64,000 nucleotides of DNA from Dichetophora obliterata (GCA_963920525.1 OY986437.1:27344863-27408862); one strand, 5' to 3'; numbered from the stretch's first letter, positions 31,983 to 44,110 are shown. Numbers and translations are program-made. The notes: a model not told the origin generated them from the letters alone.

Positions 31983-32175
31983 ATTATGTCTAAGACGTTT
32001 TGCAATATTTTTAACGATTGCGTTTAATTTTCAATACTTTGCAATAGTTGTGGAAGTAGTGAAATATATAAAGGTCACATCCCAGCAGTCTCGGGCATCA
32101 TCGAAGAATTGTTCTGTGGTAATTTCTTAAAGAAACTTGCTGCATTAGACAAACTTGCAGAATATTTTTAGGCGT
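31983..32175 (+). repeat. Duplicated promoter-like block, copy 2
   Basis: This is the partner of 29307-29500. The strongly conserved part is 31985-32074, ending in a TATA-like TATATAAAG. Downstream, a 33-codon frame without an ATG (about 32072-32170) is open to a TAG; copy 1 has an early stop there, so I do not call it a gene. Confidence 0.65.
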
Positions 32176-32242
32176 TTCTGTCTTGTAATCGTCAATAATA
32201 TACTTCAATAATATCACTACTCAACAAAATGAAAAAAATTTC

Positions 32243-34919
32243 ATGTACTCCGGATGCGATAATTTTTTCTGTGTAGATAACCTTGACATGAGCTCGAAAA
32301 ACGCAATAAAAAATTTTTTTTTCGTTTGGTTTTTGTTTTATTTTTTTTTTTTTAAATTTTAAAAATTTTTTTTTGGTTAATTTGTTTCGTCCGGCATAAC
32401 TCGGGAACCACTAGCTCGATTTAATTGAATTAAATTTTAAAAAATTTAAAATTACAATTCCCTTAATCTGTTTATATATTGTTTTCCTATACAAGCAACA
32501 GTTTCCAAGATAAAAATGAATATATAAAGGAAAAAACTTATTTTTTGCCTAAAGATTTAAATTTTTTTTTTTAAAAATCCATAAAAAATCCAAAATGAAA
32601 AAAATGTCAAATGTTATTACTTTTACGTAAAGTCACATAACCTATGAGCAAAATGAAACAAAGATCATGAAAATCGATGCACGCGTTTCGCTTTTATTCG
32701 CAATTCAGTAAAGGTATGAATTTCAAAAATTTGCTCGACATATGCACAACTTTGTCTATGGTAAGGTTTTTTCTTTTTTATTACAAATATCTTTGTTGAT
32801 AGCTTTCACGAAGTTTTTTATGAGTCCGAGCTTTATGTGAAGAGGTGGGAGAAAAACATTTTCCTTTTTTATGAGTGGTGTATATTTCACGTTGTCGCTG
32901 CCGGGGATGAAGTTAACTCTTTCTGTCCAACTCCTCCTGGTGTAATGATGTTGACGATCGCGGCTGTCCCAAAGGCAGAGAAAACAACAGTACTTTGTGA
33001 ATCCACCTTGTAATCCACAAAGGATACCGATAACCTTAAGGTCGGCACAAACTTTCCAATCGTGCCTCTCATAGTTAAGGCACTTTAGTAGATTGTCGAT
33101 GACTTCGTATGTTTCCTTGGTGTCAACGGCATGAGCAATTGGAATCGAAGGTTTCTTGTTGCCGTTGTGCAGTAAAATTGCTTTAAGGCTCTGCTTGTTG
33201 CTGTCGATGAAAAGACGCCACTCTCCTGGATCGTAAGAGTACCCGAGTTCACCAAATAATCCGGGAATGTCCTTACAAAAACAGATGTTGTCTTTTTTTG
33301 TGTAGTACCTTGCGTATGGTTCATGACGCTTCCTGTAGATTGTTGTCACCACACCAGGAGCCAAGAAACCGAACTGTCGCATGCGCGATGCATGCAACTC
33401 TGCATCTTCCTTGGAGAGTTTCAATTCTCTAACCCAATCGTTCAGTTCTGCTTGGGAACATAAGCGTTGACCTCCATGCAATGTATATGTTGACTCGCAT
33501 TCTGATGTGGTTTCTACTGTCTCCGGATCTGATGTTGGATGTATCGCCTCATTATTAGATGCCCATCTTGAAACGGACGGTTGCGGGTCCACTGGTTCTT
33601 CGGAAAATGGCACTGGAAAATTCACTGTTGAAACAGCAGCGTAAGTCCATCGTATATTTTTTCCCACGCCTGTTTTTTTGCTAAGACAGAAGTAGCAATC
33701 TGTTACATGGCAAAGCGGAGCTCTCCAAAGCATTGGCATGATGATTCTCGGCTGTCGTCTGAAAGAATTTCAATAATAAGTTATATATGTTCTTGAATTT
33801 CGTAATCTACACTTACCTTGAGTCAGCTAGCTGTACGTAGCACCTTGGACATAGAGCACTTGGTGTCCACCGCTCATCTATGTTTGAGACCTTTAAATTG
33901 AAGCTCTCTTCAAATGAATCTCTCAATTTAGGTGAAAAACAACGCTTGTTTTTTTCAGAAACGTATTCTCCGCACATGTAACAAAAATTACTTGGATTGG
34001 TATTGCATTCAAATCCTCGCGAACGTTTGCTCATTTTAACTATCGCGTTCGTCGACACTTGTTGAATGAGTAAAATCGATCAATGAAGACCTATTTATAC
34101 TGTGTATTGTTTAGTATTTTACTGACAGGTACTTATAAATGGGTGTATATTTTTTTACGGTGGCTACATACCTGTTTCACCATGTGTGAGTCTTTCTGCA
34201 TTTCTGTAAAAAAATCATACAGGTAGCCAACGGAAAACCCAAATTATTAAAAAAGTCCCCTTTCCTTTTTTCCTTTTAATTGTTCACGCACATTTATTAG
34301 CGTTTATTACTTTGCTTACGCAATCATAAAAATTAAATAACCCTTTGTTTATTCCGTTTTGTTAATTCTGAGAATCAAAAAAAAAAAAAAAAAACCTTAC
34401 CATAGACAAAGTTGTGCATATGTCGAGCAAATTTTTGAAATTCATACCTTTACTCAATTGCGAATAAAAGCGAAACGCGTGCATCGATTTTCATGATCTT
34501 TGTTTCATTTTGCTCATAGGTTATGTGACTTTACGTAAAAGTAATAACATTTGACATTTTTTTTCATTTTGGATTTTTTATGGATTTTTAAAAAAAAAAA
34601 ATTTAAATCTTTAGGCAAAAAATAAGTTTTTTCCTTTATATATTCATTTTTATCTTGGAAACGGTTGCTTGTATAGCAAAACAATATATAAACAGATTAA
34701 GGGAATTGTAATTTTAAATTTTTTAAAATTTAATTCAATTAAATCGGGCTAGTGGTTCTCGAGTTATGCCGGACGAAACAAATTAACCAAAAAAAAATTT
34801 TTAAAATTTAAAAAAAAAAAAATAAAACAAAAACCAAACGAAAAAAAAATTTTTTATTGCGTTTTTCGAGCTCATGTCAAGGTTATCTAACAGAAAAAAT
34901 TATCGCATCCCGAGTACAT
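32243..34919 (-). mobile_element. DNA transposon with ~530 bp inverted arms and a spliced gene
   Basis: The left arm (32243-32775) and right arm (~34387-34919) are near-perfect inverted copies, beginning ATGTACTC.GGATGCGATAA and ending at CCTTACCATAG. Between the arms lies one two-exon gene on the minus strand. I see no certain target duplication (TTTC/TTTG next to the tips is inconclusive). Arms this long with a single internal gene mean a DNA transposon. The superfamily is not clear to me from the protein. Confidence 0.85.
32756..34034 (-). CDS. Two-exon transposase-like protein, C-terminally truncated
   Basis: Exon 1 is 34034-33817 (ATG at 34034), the intron 33816-33759 (58 bp, gtaagt...ttctttcag), and exon 2 33758-32756. 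Splicing keeps the frame and gives 406 residues. The N-terminus is a zinc-binding module (FCYMCGEYVS ... LCPRCYVQL, then DCYFCL). A large domain follows with EWRLFIDSNKQSLKA, KVCADLKVIGILCG, GFTKYCCFLCLWDSR and PPLHIKLGLIKNFVK. I know these motifs from a widespread, unnamed family in arthropods and other animals with a probable RNase H-like fold. From memory, relatives continue ~200 residues past NFVK. Here the frame enters the left inverted arm and stops at 32756, so the C-terminus is lost and catalysis is doubtful. Confidence 0.85.
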
Positions 34920-35164
34920 TTTGACTATTGACTAGTGTATTCTTTAACTCATCTGCATTGTGTTCGTCAACAATAAAGAAACTAAAAGAACAAAGCAACA
35001 AAAGAAACTGAGAGCACGCGATAACTTTTCTCTCTTGTGTATCTTGTCGAAAATTTCTTAACGCGTCTGTCTTGTGTTCGTCAACAAAAAAAAAAAACAA
35101 ACTAACAAATCAGAAACACGTGTTCTTGTACGCGGTTGAACAAACCCAAAATGCAACAAAACTT
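34920..35164. other. Short spacer with a diverged duplication
   Basis: Two loose copies of 'ttaac.c.tctgc.ttgtgttcgtcaacaa.aaa' lie at ~34946-34980 and 35057-35098. I see no coding sense. Confidence 0.45.
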
Positions 35165-35169
35165 TCTTG

Positions 35170-35246
35170 TCGGCCTTTTTGGTCTAGTGAAGAGTGCGCT
35201 AGACTATCGACTCAGGGGTCTCCGGTTCGAGTCCGGTTTCGGGCAT
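35170..35246 (+). ncRNA. tRNA-like sequence (SINE head or tRNA pseudogene)
   Basis: A box TGGTCTAGTGA (35180-35190) and B box GGTTCGAGTCC (35224-35234) are at the right distance. The T arm (CCGG-TTCGAGT-CCGG) would fold. The acceptor arm does not pair, so it is not a working tRNA. It is more likely the head of a SINE or a decayed tRNA gene; no second copy is seen in this window. Confidence 0.55.
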
Positions 35247-36026
35247 GGTTTTTTACGCTTTCCTTACTACATTTTAGAATTATTGAAACAAAAAATTCAC
35301 AACTGAATTGTGAAAACTAGTCTCGGTAATAAGCATTTTAACTTTGATTTTTTAAAAAACTTTCGGTTTTCACTTCATAAACGAAATTTCATTAACTTTC
35401 TATCTCTTTTCGTTTACGAAACTTTTACAACGTTCTGCATTGCATTCTTGCACGAATTTGGAACAATTATATGAGATTTTCGTCAATGAAATGTATGGCC
35501 GAATCAGCATGTTTCGTCAATGAATCGGAAAAACCACGCATGATTCTTTTACGAGTTCTTTAAGAACGGAACTACTGCAGTGATGTTAAATAAAATTTGT
35601 CTGAATACTGTACCGTACAGTAAATTTTACAGTTTTTACTGTTACTGTCACTGTTTTCACAGTAAAATTACTGTACTTTTTAAAAAAAAACGCAAGTATT
35701 CATAAAAAAAGCTTTATATATACTTACAAAAACAAAAATATTTCAATAAAGTTGAAAAATTAAGTAAAAAACAACAAAAAATCAATCAACGTATTAAAAC
35801 AAACTATAATTTAAAAAGTTACATATTAGGTTTGTAGAATGATGTAAGAAATCAAGGTGCAAGTGACGTCGACGTCGTTTGCTAAAGCTGTCAAACTTGT
35901 GAATGAGTGAAAGTGACAGAAAAGTTGATTTTGTATGGTTTTACAACTTAAGTGTTGGATTCTTACAACAAAAATAAAATTCGCTGTCACCTTGTTTTTT
36001 ACACAATGGGTTTGTAACATACATAA

Positions 36027-36902
36027 AGGCCCAACCAAAATAGACGAAACGAGACGATAGCATTTTGTCGAACATCTGCACTCGTTACTGATGTTTACGG
36101 ATTTAACCCAAAATTAAACGATTTGCTCAACTCGTCTGAATCATCTGATCAGTAGGCAATCGAGTATTATTTATTTATTTATATTTAGGGTATTCACAGT
36201 TTCCTTTTAAAGTTAATATGTGGTAACTTTAGAAAGATAACTCATTAAAAGTGTGAGCACCCCTTTACATATTAATTCTAAAATTCACATTTTCCAAACG
36301 CTTCTGGTTCACCTGAGAAGAAAAGTTCAATCAATTCAAAGTTAAACATTAATTTATTCAAATTTATTTCACTTTCCTTTCCAATTGAATCTTCTGCTTC
36401 TATTTTCTGAACAATAAAATAAATCAACTGTCAGCATTGCGACATTACCACACAAGACAAACACGCTTCAAAGCATGGCAATTGTAATATTTTGTGTTAT
36501 CTTTATTTTGTATGCAAAACAAAAACAAAAATAGTTACCAGATGGCAAAATATTTTAAAGTTAACAGTCGGCAAAGATACCACACCAGATAAAACGGCAC
36601 TGTGAGCACCCTAATTGTGCATTTTGTAATTTTTAATAAAGATTTGTGAAAAATGAGTGAAATAATGGTGAAATTGAAACAAATTGATGAAAATAAAATA
36701 AAAACGCACTCTGCACAGCTGTTGTTGACGAGTTGCTACTCTAGCAGTGCGGTTCTTACGGAATAATACGTCTTGTCAAACTATTTCGTTTAGTTTCGTT
36801 CAGTTACGTTTGCTCATTTTGGGTAACAACATTAATATGTATTTAACCGAACACTTACGTTTTTACTCGTTACGGAGCAAAACGTCTATTTTGGTTGGGC
36901 CT
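36027..36902. mobile_element. Nested TIR element, TAA target duplication
   Basis: Ends are AGGCCCAACCAAAATAGACG and its inverse CGTCTATTTTGGTTGGGCCT. TAA flanks it at 36024-36026 and 36903-36905. It sits in the hAT-type element and itself holds a smaller element (36186-36613). There is no coding capacity. A PIF/Harbinger-type origin is likely from the duplication. Confidence 0.92.
36186..36613. mobile_element. Innermost MITE, ATT-flanked
   Basis: It starts TAGGGTATTCACAGT and ends ACTGTGAGCACCCTA, inverse with two differences. ATT occurs on both sides (36183-36185, 36614-36616). The TATTCACAGTTT core is shared with the element at 5457. It is the fourth and youngest layer in this nest. Confidence 0.75.
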
Positions 36903-37499
36903 TAAGTCTTTTAAGTCTTTAACATAGTTTTATTATTTCAATCACATGTAGTTTCATTTTTCAGTTTTTATATGGTATATTTATGAACATATTCTTTAGA
37001 TTTATAAAAAATTGAATTTAAGGATTTTTTGGTGTTAAAATAATTTGCATTTTCTGGCGTTGTTTGATAACATATTTTATAAGTTGGCACAAAAACATTC
37101 AAAGTTAACAAAGATATTTTGATGAAGTCTTGTTTTTTTTATGGGAATTTCGCAATGTTACTATTTTAAAGGAATATTACTATAAAAAGTTGATTTAGGT
37201 AGATGGTAAAAATGTTTTTTCGTTAAAATTCTTTTTGTGTGATTTAATAATAAAATAACTGTACAAAACATTCATTTTAGGGTACAAATTAATAATTACT
37301 GTATTTTACACACTAAATACTGTTTGCCTGTACGGGGCTCAAAATTACTATAAAATACAGTAATTACTGTACGTGTAACATCAGTGAACTACTGGGATGT
37401 TTTATACCAAAAAAAGCACATTGATGCACAAACACACACACACACACACAAAACGCGCTCACTCACACCGACATTTTATTCTTAAGGGGGCAATCTATT

Positions 37500-39683
37500 G
37501 TAAATATAAAAAAAAAAATTCTCTTTGCTAACTTTTAAAATATTATTAATATTAAGAGAATGTTAATGAACCAATTAATATTAGTCGATATCTCATTTAA
37601 AAGCTAATTAGATTGTGTGTTTTGTGAATTTGAATTTTTTAAAAAAAAACTTTGAAATTACTTTTAATTTTCGCTCAAGGAAAGAAAATACAGAACAAAA
37701 ATTTCCAAAAAAATTAAAACTGCAAGAGTATTAAAAAATGTTTCTTCAAAATTAGGTTATCCTGAAAATATTGGCTTTCTATGTAAGTTTTTTGCCAGCA
37801 CTCGATCATTTATTTTTAACAACGGTTGGAAAAATATTCAGAAGTATTGCTTTTTGACAAAAAAGTAATGCGAATAGAATAGCTAAAAGGCATCAAATTT
37901 TTCATTTTGACTTTATTTCTTGTGCAAACAAAAGAACTTGCATGTGATTAGTTGACCGGATTACCTATGCGATTAATTTATTTTCCAATATATCCTTGAG
38001 GTCGCTAATTAGTTTGAGGAAATATATTCATTGAAAGCAAAGATTTCCGTTTTAATAGATAATTTTTTATATCTAATACAGAGCTTCACGAAATTTTATT
38101 TTACTTTTTTATATATTTTACAAATTATTACTTTTATTACATATTTTAACACATTTGTTAAAATCAACTTTTTTCCTCTTTTTCTATTTTTTAATACTCT
38201 TTAATGCATTTTTTAGTTTTTTCAACCAAAAATTCAATACCTGATATTCAGTATTGAAGTAGATATTTTCAATATTACGTTATTTTATTCTTATTCCATC
38301 ATTTTTACAGCTAGAAGTAGATTTTTGCGTTATTTTAATCTAATTTCATAGTTTTTACAGCTAGAAGTAGATTTTAGATTTTTTCACACTCAAAAATTAA
38401 AAAAAAATATTTTCCTAATGCCTTCAACCTCATTTTGAAGATAGCTTTATCGAAGTAAAATTTTCTGTAGAGTTCGAATTTTTAGTCCCAATTATTAAAA
38501 AATAGACTATCATCGTTAAAGCCCGAAATCTCAAGAACCAAATAAAGAGATATAAGTTTAAAACTAAAAAACACCCTTTCTTACCCCCTGCAGCTCACAA
38601 GGGAGGGGAAGGACATATGGATCAGGGACAACTTATTTTTAGCCCAATTTATTGTATAATAAGATAAAAGCAAATATTTTGCCACTTTAGATATTTTTTC
38701 ATATAACAAATTTGTTAAAATAAAAACTCTTTTGACATTTTTTCAAATCGTTGTTAAAACTAAATGAAAATGTCCAACAAAATATCTAAAAATTACACCT
38801 TTTTAGCACATTCAAATTATTGCTGTGCCTTTACAATACACACTTTAAAATTCAGAGTCACTTTTTTAACATTTTAAATTGAAATATGTAAGTGTGTATC
38901 TTTATATACAATATATTGCGCCAACGAAAATTTTGTGCAGCGTAAGGCTTTTTAAGTACAAGTCCAATCTTAATAAATTTAGTATGGTTTGGTAGGTTCA
39001 GGCCTGCAGGTGTGCAGACTGGACTTTTTATTTCTTAAAAATTTATATAATTTAAGTAATAGCGAGTTAAAGTTTGCATGTAATTTTTGTTGTTATGTTG
39101 CTTTGTCTCTGCTTAATTTCGGCATATGCCTAAAAATATGTGAGGTATTTAGCACCATCTAGCGGCTAATAGCTAATGGCTAATGGAACTATTATACTGA
39201 CGAATAATCTTTTATGATTTCACAGCTAAAACTATGAATTGATATATATTCAATATCGAAGTGATACTGGATCGATTTCTTACAGTTGAAAAAAGATTTC
39301 TAAATTGTTGGTCAGAAAATTTTTCAATTTTTTAAAATTTACACAAAAATTTAATAACAAATTGGAAACTGGTAATGAAATATTTTTTCAAGCATTTTTC
39401 AACAGGAAATCCAGAAATATTCTTACTCCAGTATATTTAAAATAAATTTGAGTATGAAATTAAGTGTGCTAGCATTATATCGTCGTTGCGCGTGCAATAC
39501 CGCGTATATTGCAAGATGGTCACAGCTAATTTCCTCTCAATTTTGATTAGTTCAAAATCTATTGAATAGCTTAAAATAAAATCTAGGTATGTTTGATTTT
39601 GGCGTTTTAACGCCACACGGTCTTATTAGAAAGCATAAATATTTTAAACTTTTTTGATGTAAATTTCATCGTTATAAGCTACA
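37500..39683. other. AT-rich region without recognised genes
   Basis: The only structure I note is a tandem duplication of 'tttttacagctagaagtagatt' with a ~49 bp period near 38305-38375. No gene or mobile element is identified. Confidence 0.45.
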
Positions 39684-40022
39684 TCGTAATAGTGGCGGCC
39701 GTAGCCTAGTGGGTAGCGTGTTTGGCCCCTAAGCAAAAGTACCGTGGTAGCCCAGGTTCAATTCCAGCTCAGACAGAAAGTTTTTCAATTGAATTAATTT
39801 TTCTGTTCGGTCGTCGCCTCTCTGCAGACAATGGCAAAAATCAGAGAGTAAAAATTGCCATGTTAAGCTTCTTGAGAACATAAACCGTTCGGAGTAGGCA
39901 TAAAACACGTAGGTCCAGTTCTCGGTCATTTGTGATCAAATATTTGATAACACAATTGATCAATAGAAGCTTGGTGAAAGTCCTTCCTTCCAAGGGCTGA
40001 ATGGCCAGTTTATTTGTATTTT
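39684..40022 (+). mobile_element. tRNA-derived SINE, copy 2, with 9 bp target duplication
   Basis: A box TAGCCTAGTGGG (39702-39713) and B box GGTTCAATTCC (39755-39765) have the same 53 bp spacing and the same body as copy 1 at 9040. TAAGCTACA flanks it at 39675-39683 and 40023-40031. Differences from copy 1 include a longer 5' start, loss of 'acacgcac' near the tail and a duplicated 'ttcc' near 39985. Two independent insertions with duplications establish the family. Confidence 0.92.
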
Positions 40023-40130
40023 TAAGCTACAAAATTTACCTTCAAAGTTTAAAATTTAGATCTTAGAGTAGAAAAATAAAAAAAAAAAATTTAAATTTCT
40101 TAACAATATAAATTAAAATTTAACCTTAAA

Positions 40131-40368
40131 GGGCCAATTTTCCAGTGCGAACTTAAACTCTAGTCAAATTAAACTGAGGTTAACTCACTTAAACTGAACG
40201 TTTAAACTCGATTAAGGCACAAAAGAAAAAGATTATATGAAAATTTAAGTCAATATAACACCAACGAATGGAAAATATCTAATTAAACCTAGTTTTAATG
40301 TCCAATTTTGGTAAATTAAACTCAGTTAAATTTGACTAGAGTTTAAGCTCGTACTGAAAAATTGGCCC
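40131..40368. mobile_element. 238 bp MITE with long inverted arms
   Basis: The left arm starts GGGCCAATTTTCCAGT and continues 'taaactctagtcaaattaaactgag' (in pieces). The right arm is its inverse, ending TTGGCCC at 40368. Arms of ~60 bp leave a short loop. Flanks are TTAAA on the left and TTACT on the right, so a TTA/TWA duplication is likely but not clean. Confidence 0.85.
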
Positions 40369-40770
40369 TTACTCACTCAAAAATGTTTAAAATTTCAGTT
40401 ATAAAAACCCATTCGTAGGGAAATTTTTCAACACAAACCCTGACTTTTTAATCTTCAAATTTATCAACAGAACTAAAACAAAATCTTATAAATACAGAAC
40501 GGAAATGCTCTCGAGCGAGCTGCTCAAAACTAGGGAATTAAAATAAACCTTAACGAACGGTTCGTTTTTGATCTGTTCTGTATTTTTAAGGAGTGCAACC
40601 TTTATTCCGCTCTGTTCGTATGTCACTCTTCGACTCAAACACAAACAGTGCCCTAGCAGGCCGAAGGGAGAGACCGAAACAGAATGGTAGCGTTGTGTTA
40701 AACGAGCACAAAACGTTATTTGCTTTGTTGTGGTTTTTGCTCGTGATCGTAAACAAGAACCAAAACAGTA
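40369..40770. other. Spacer with palindromic AACGAACGGTTCGTT
   Basis: The only structure I note is AACGAACGGTTCGTT at ~40552-40566, a perfect short palindrome. The frames on both strands at 40586-40820 overlap each other and look non-coding. Confidence 0.4.
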
Positions 40771-42567
40771 ACTTCACCGATTGTTACTTCTGCTTAGCGT
40801 TGCCATCATATCTCTTTTAAAGAGGACATGTTCTCTTTTTTTCTCGAGATATTTATTTATCTTTTTTCAAAATTAAAAGTCCTCTTTTTTTGTTGGAGAC
40901 AAAATACACCTATCAATAAAAAATTTACTAAAAATGCACACTAAGAAATTTGCATAAAAAGTATCAACACTGATTTGCAAGTTAATAGCTCTACGGCAAT
41001 GCCATCCCTGAACAAACGTAACTTAACCGTAGCTGTGACCACTATATTTTTGCATACGGAATGTGTCCACTATGACGATTTCGTCCTAGCTATTTTTTCA
41101 CCCCTTTAGAGACATCGGTTAGCCTTAAATTTGTTTTAAAGGTTTAGTTTTAGGTTTAAATGAAAAAAAAAGAAAGTTTTGTTCAAAACTATTTGTACAG
41201 TATTGCGCAGAACAGAATAAAGAACAGTCAAAAACGAGCATTTTTAACATTTTAATAAATTTATATCTCTGGTCCTAACTAATATTAAGAAAAAACGTTC
41301 CAGGGAATTTTACTTGACATAGAGATCTTTAAAAAAAACTGCCCAAACTTGCACAAAACATCTTTTAATTATTTAAAAGCATGGTCCAAACAATTAAAAA
41401 ATTTTCAGTTTTCGAATGGATAAATTTAAATGAAATATTTGACTGTATTGAATTTATTAATTTATGGAAAACATTAAACTCTGGAAAACTACATAAATGA
41501 CGCTTAGTAATATATTAATTTTATTTGCCAACCACAAATTGGTGATATAATTTCAAAGTTTAAAAAAATAACAGTTATTTTTTTTCGTTGCCTGCACAAA
41601 ATTTTTTCACGAATGGGCTTGAAGTGGTCATATGAAAGAAACAGACTGAAAATATCAACGGTTCGAGTTTTTTAACAATAAATTATATTTTCAAAAACGT
41701 ATAGTGTTTGGAGTTTTTCGAAGCATGTTAAAAACCGAAACGATTATTTAAACAAGCTCAAGAAAGCTTTAAGTATGATTCTGAGGAAACTTGATAAGTT
41801 AATCACAATTTGATCTCGTTTGCTACTTCAGTTGAAAAGACTTTATAAAAAAAGTCGCATTTACTTGAACCTCAAGTTTGTTTAACTTTTTGTAATAATA
41901 AGTGTAAAATGGTTTTTATTTACATTTATATTTATACATTTATTTTATAACAAATGTTTTTAAAACTAAAAAACTGAAAAAATAATTCTTGAAAAAAATG
42001 TTTAGTTGATGTTTTTACTTTGCAATAAATTTTATTGAATTTTAAAATAGTCTCTTTTTGTTCTCTTTTTTTTTTTGAAGTGAAAACTTCTTTAGGCGCG
42101 TTGAACGATTTTGGTAGAGGATAAATCTTTGGTTTGCGTCATTGTCTTTTTCCGAGTAACTCTCGTCATCAATACAGACAGCAAAGATAACAAGATAGGA
42201 AACTTAGAAAACATAAGCAAGCAGCCATCAATAAGTTAATCTGCTGACACATCGTTCTTTCCCCTCCCTTTGCTCCGCTGCGAGACATTAGCTGCATTCC
42301 CGTGGCACTAGATCAGATCAAATATCAGTAAAACAACGTTAGTTCAACTTTATATCAATTTGTCATCACAGTCTTGAAATTAGTTAGATTTGCCAACTAT
42401 GTTCGTTTTGATAAAAAATGCTTGAAACTTGGCAGCATTTTAAGATCAGAAAAAGAGCTAGAAATCGAGCTGGTTTTATTTTTTGTTTTTGTTTTGTGAA
42501 TAAAATAGAGCCGCGCTCTAGATCAACGACCACGGAAACGCACCTATTGAATGTCACTGTTTTTTTT

Positions 42568-42873
42568 TCAATGTATATGTAGAGCTAGCTGTAGGCTTAA
42601 ATGAAATAAATTTGAAATTTTTGATATTTTCTTTTTGTTTGACTGGCCGTGAAGTCTCTTTTAATGCCTCCACTTGACATCTTGCTACCAGGCAAACAAA
42701 AAACATAGCAAGCAAAGTGCTGTTTATTTTCCGCCGCCAATTCGGTTCATCCCCTCTAACGTTGCGCAACCGATGTGATTCTGCTCTTCTCTGTTCATCG
42801 TTGTAGTAGATTTGCTTGGCAATTGTTGTTGTAAATGTATTTTAGTTCAGCTACAGATCTACATATACATTGA
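42568..42873. mobile_element. MITE family C, copy 1 (empty-site reference)
   Basis: The left end TCAATGTATATGTAGAGCT is matched in inverse by 'agatctACATATACATTGA' at the right. Both arms contain ACATATACATT with a single ATAT, the uninterrupted form of the site used by the transposon in copy 2. The interior words 'gtttaatgcct', 'agcaagcaaagtgc' and 'gattcggttcatcc' (approximate) are shared with copy 2. Confidence 0.75.
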
Positions 42874-42879
42874 CAGAAA

Positions 42880-43920
42880 AACAATAAATATCCTTCATGA
42901 TTTCTTTATTAAGGAACGATTTGTCAGCAAATAAACTTATTGATGGTTGCTTGCTGCCATAGTAGAATTAGGCAAGGAAGTGTTAGGACTGAATGTGTTC
43001 TCTTTCTAAGAGACCATAACTGTCAAAATCATCCATTTTGATATATTTGCCAATTCTTGCTTTCATATTGCATTCTCATTGGTTGCAGATTTTGTATGAA
43101 ATGTCAACTTCGTTTTGACAGTTTCGGTCACCGGCTCTCCGCCCTAACACTACCTTGTTTAATTTTGCCATGCTTGCTGCATTTGCTGAGCGCCTGATAT
43201 CCAAGAGCGTGTATTTGAGTTTTATGACCAACATAAAAACATTTGTAGTTTTATAAATGTCGCCAGCATATTCTCTGACTGGGACGATGGTATAATAATC
43301 AAAAGGTAGGAGTGACATTTCGTGTTTCGACCATCGAATATCAAGCAAAAGAAAACACAATAGAGAACGTGTGTCACCCACATTGGCCGCATTCAGATGA
43401 GGCACCTGCTGTGAATGGATCACTTAATTGGAAAGGTTTCTCACACAAATTTAAAAAAAACAGTTGCCAACTATTGGCTCCGCTGAAAGCTGCCAATGTG
43501 TGTAGCTACCAATGACACGCACTTTATATTGTTTTCTTTTGTTTGAAATACGATGGTCGCAGCTCGTGAGAAAATAAGTAAAAATAAAATAAGAGAAAAT
43601 AATTTTATCATGAGTGGGACTCCATCGTCCAAAATTTTTTGTTTCTTATTTCAGCTACCATAAGCCTATAGTATCTTTTTTAAAAATATAATGCAATGAT
43701 TAATGACGCAAACAGTGAAAATAATGTAAATGAAATTCAATGAAATGTATGTAAATACAACTTTTATGTGTGTGTGTATTATTATGTATTTTAAGTGTAT
43801 ATTAATTATATCAATAAGTTTAATTTATATTTTTTTTTATGTTTTACTTTGTTTTTTATATTAAAACCCATAATTTAAAATATAATGAAGTGATAAAAGA
43901 TGAAAATAATGTGCATTAAT
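42880..43920. other. Spacer inside the hAT-type element
   Basis: I recognise no gene. 42900-43120 and 43310-43520 are less AT-rich but give no familiar protein. A short GT-rich tract lies at 43768-43778. Confidence 0.4.
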
Positions 43921-44110
43921 GATGAACCGGGTGTACGGATGAACCGAATCGGGGGCAGAAAATAAACTGCACTTTGCTTGCTATGCTTTCTGTTTTCTTT
44001 GTAGCAAGATCTCAAATCCAGGCATTAAACGAGACTTCAAGACCCATCAAACAAAATATAATATATAAAAAAAAGTTAATTTATTTTATTTTAGCTTCAG
44101 CTCTACATAT

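Larger units (their letters stand above)
35578..37386. mobile_element. Non-autonomous hAT-type element, 8 bp target duplication
   Basis: It starts CAGTGATGTTA and ends TAACATCAGTG (one mismatch between the inverted ends). AACTACTG is duplicated exactly at 35570-35577 and 37387-37394. Eight-base duplications and CAGxG ends are the hAT hallmark. The subterminal regions are crowded with ACTGTA/TACAGT words on both sides, as in hAT elements where transposase binds. No transposase frame is present. The interior is occupied by another element (36027-36902). Confidence 0.93.
35383..37499 (+). repeat. Repeat family B, copy 2, split by a hAT-type element
   Basis: It is the same family as 30766-31977. 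The left part runs to 35577 and the right part resumes at 37387 with 'ggatgttttatacc', a CA microsatellite at ~37430-37456, and the end TAAGGGGGCAATCTATT at 37483-37499. The insert in between is the hAT-type element. The inverse of the terminal motif (TAGATTGCCCCCTTAA) occurs at 52585-52600. Confidence 0.75.

Noticed and set aside
35170..35246. Functional tRNA gene
   Set aside because: The acceptor stem does not pair and the T stem is imperfect; kept only as tRNA-like.
42554..43423. Possible short proteins at 42554-42769 and 43076-43423
   Set aside because: They fall in MITE family C and its flanks, lack motifs, and have composition like the surrounding DNA.
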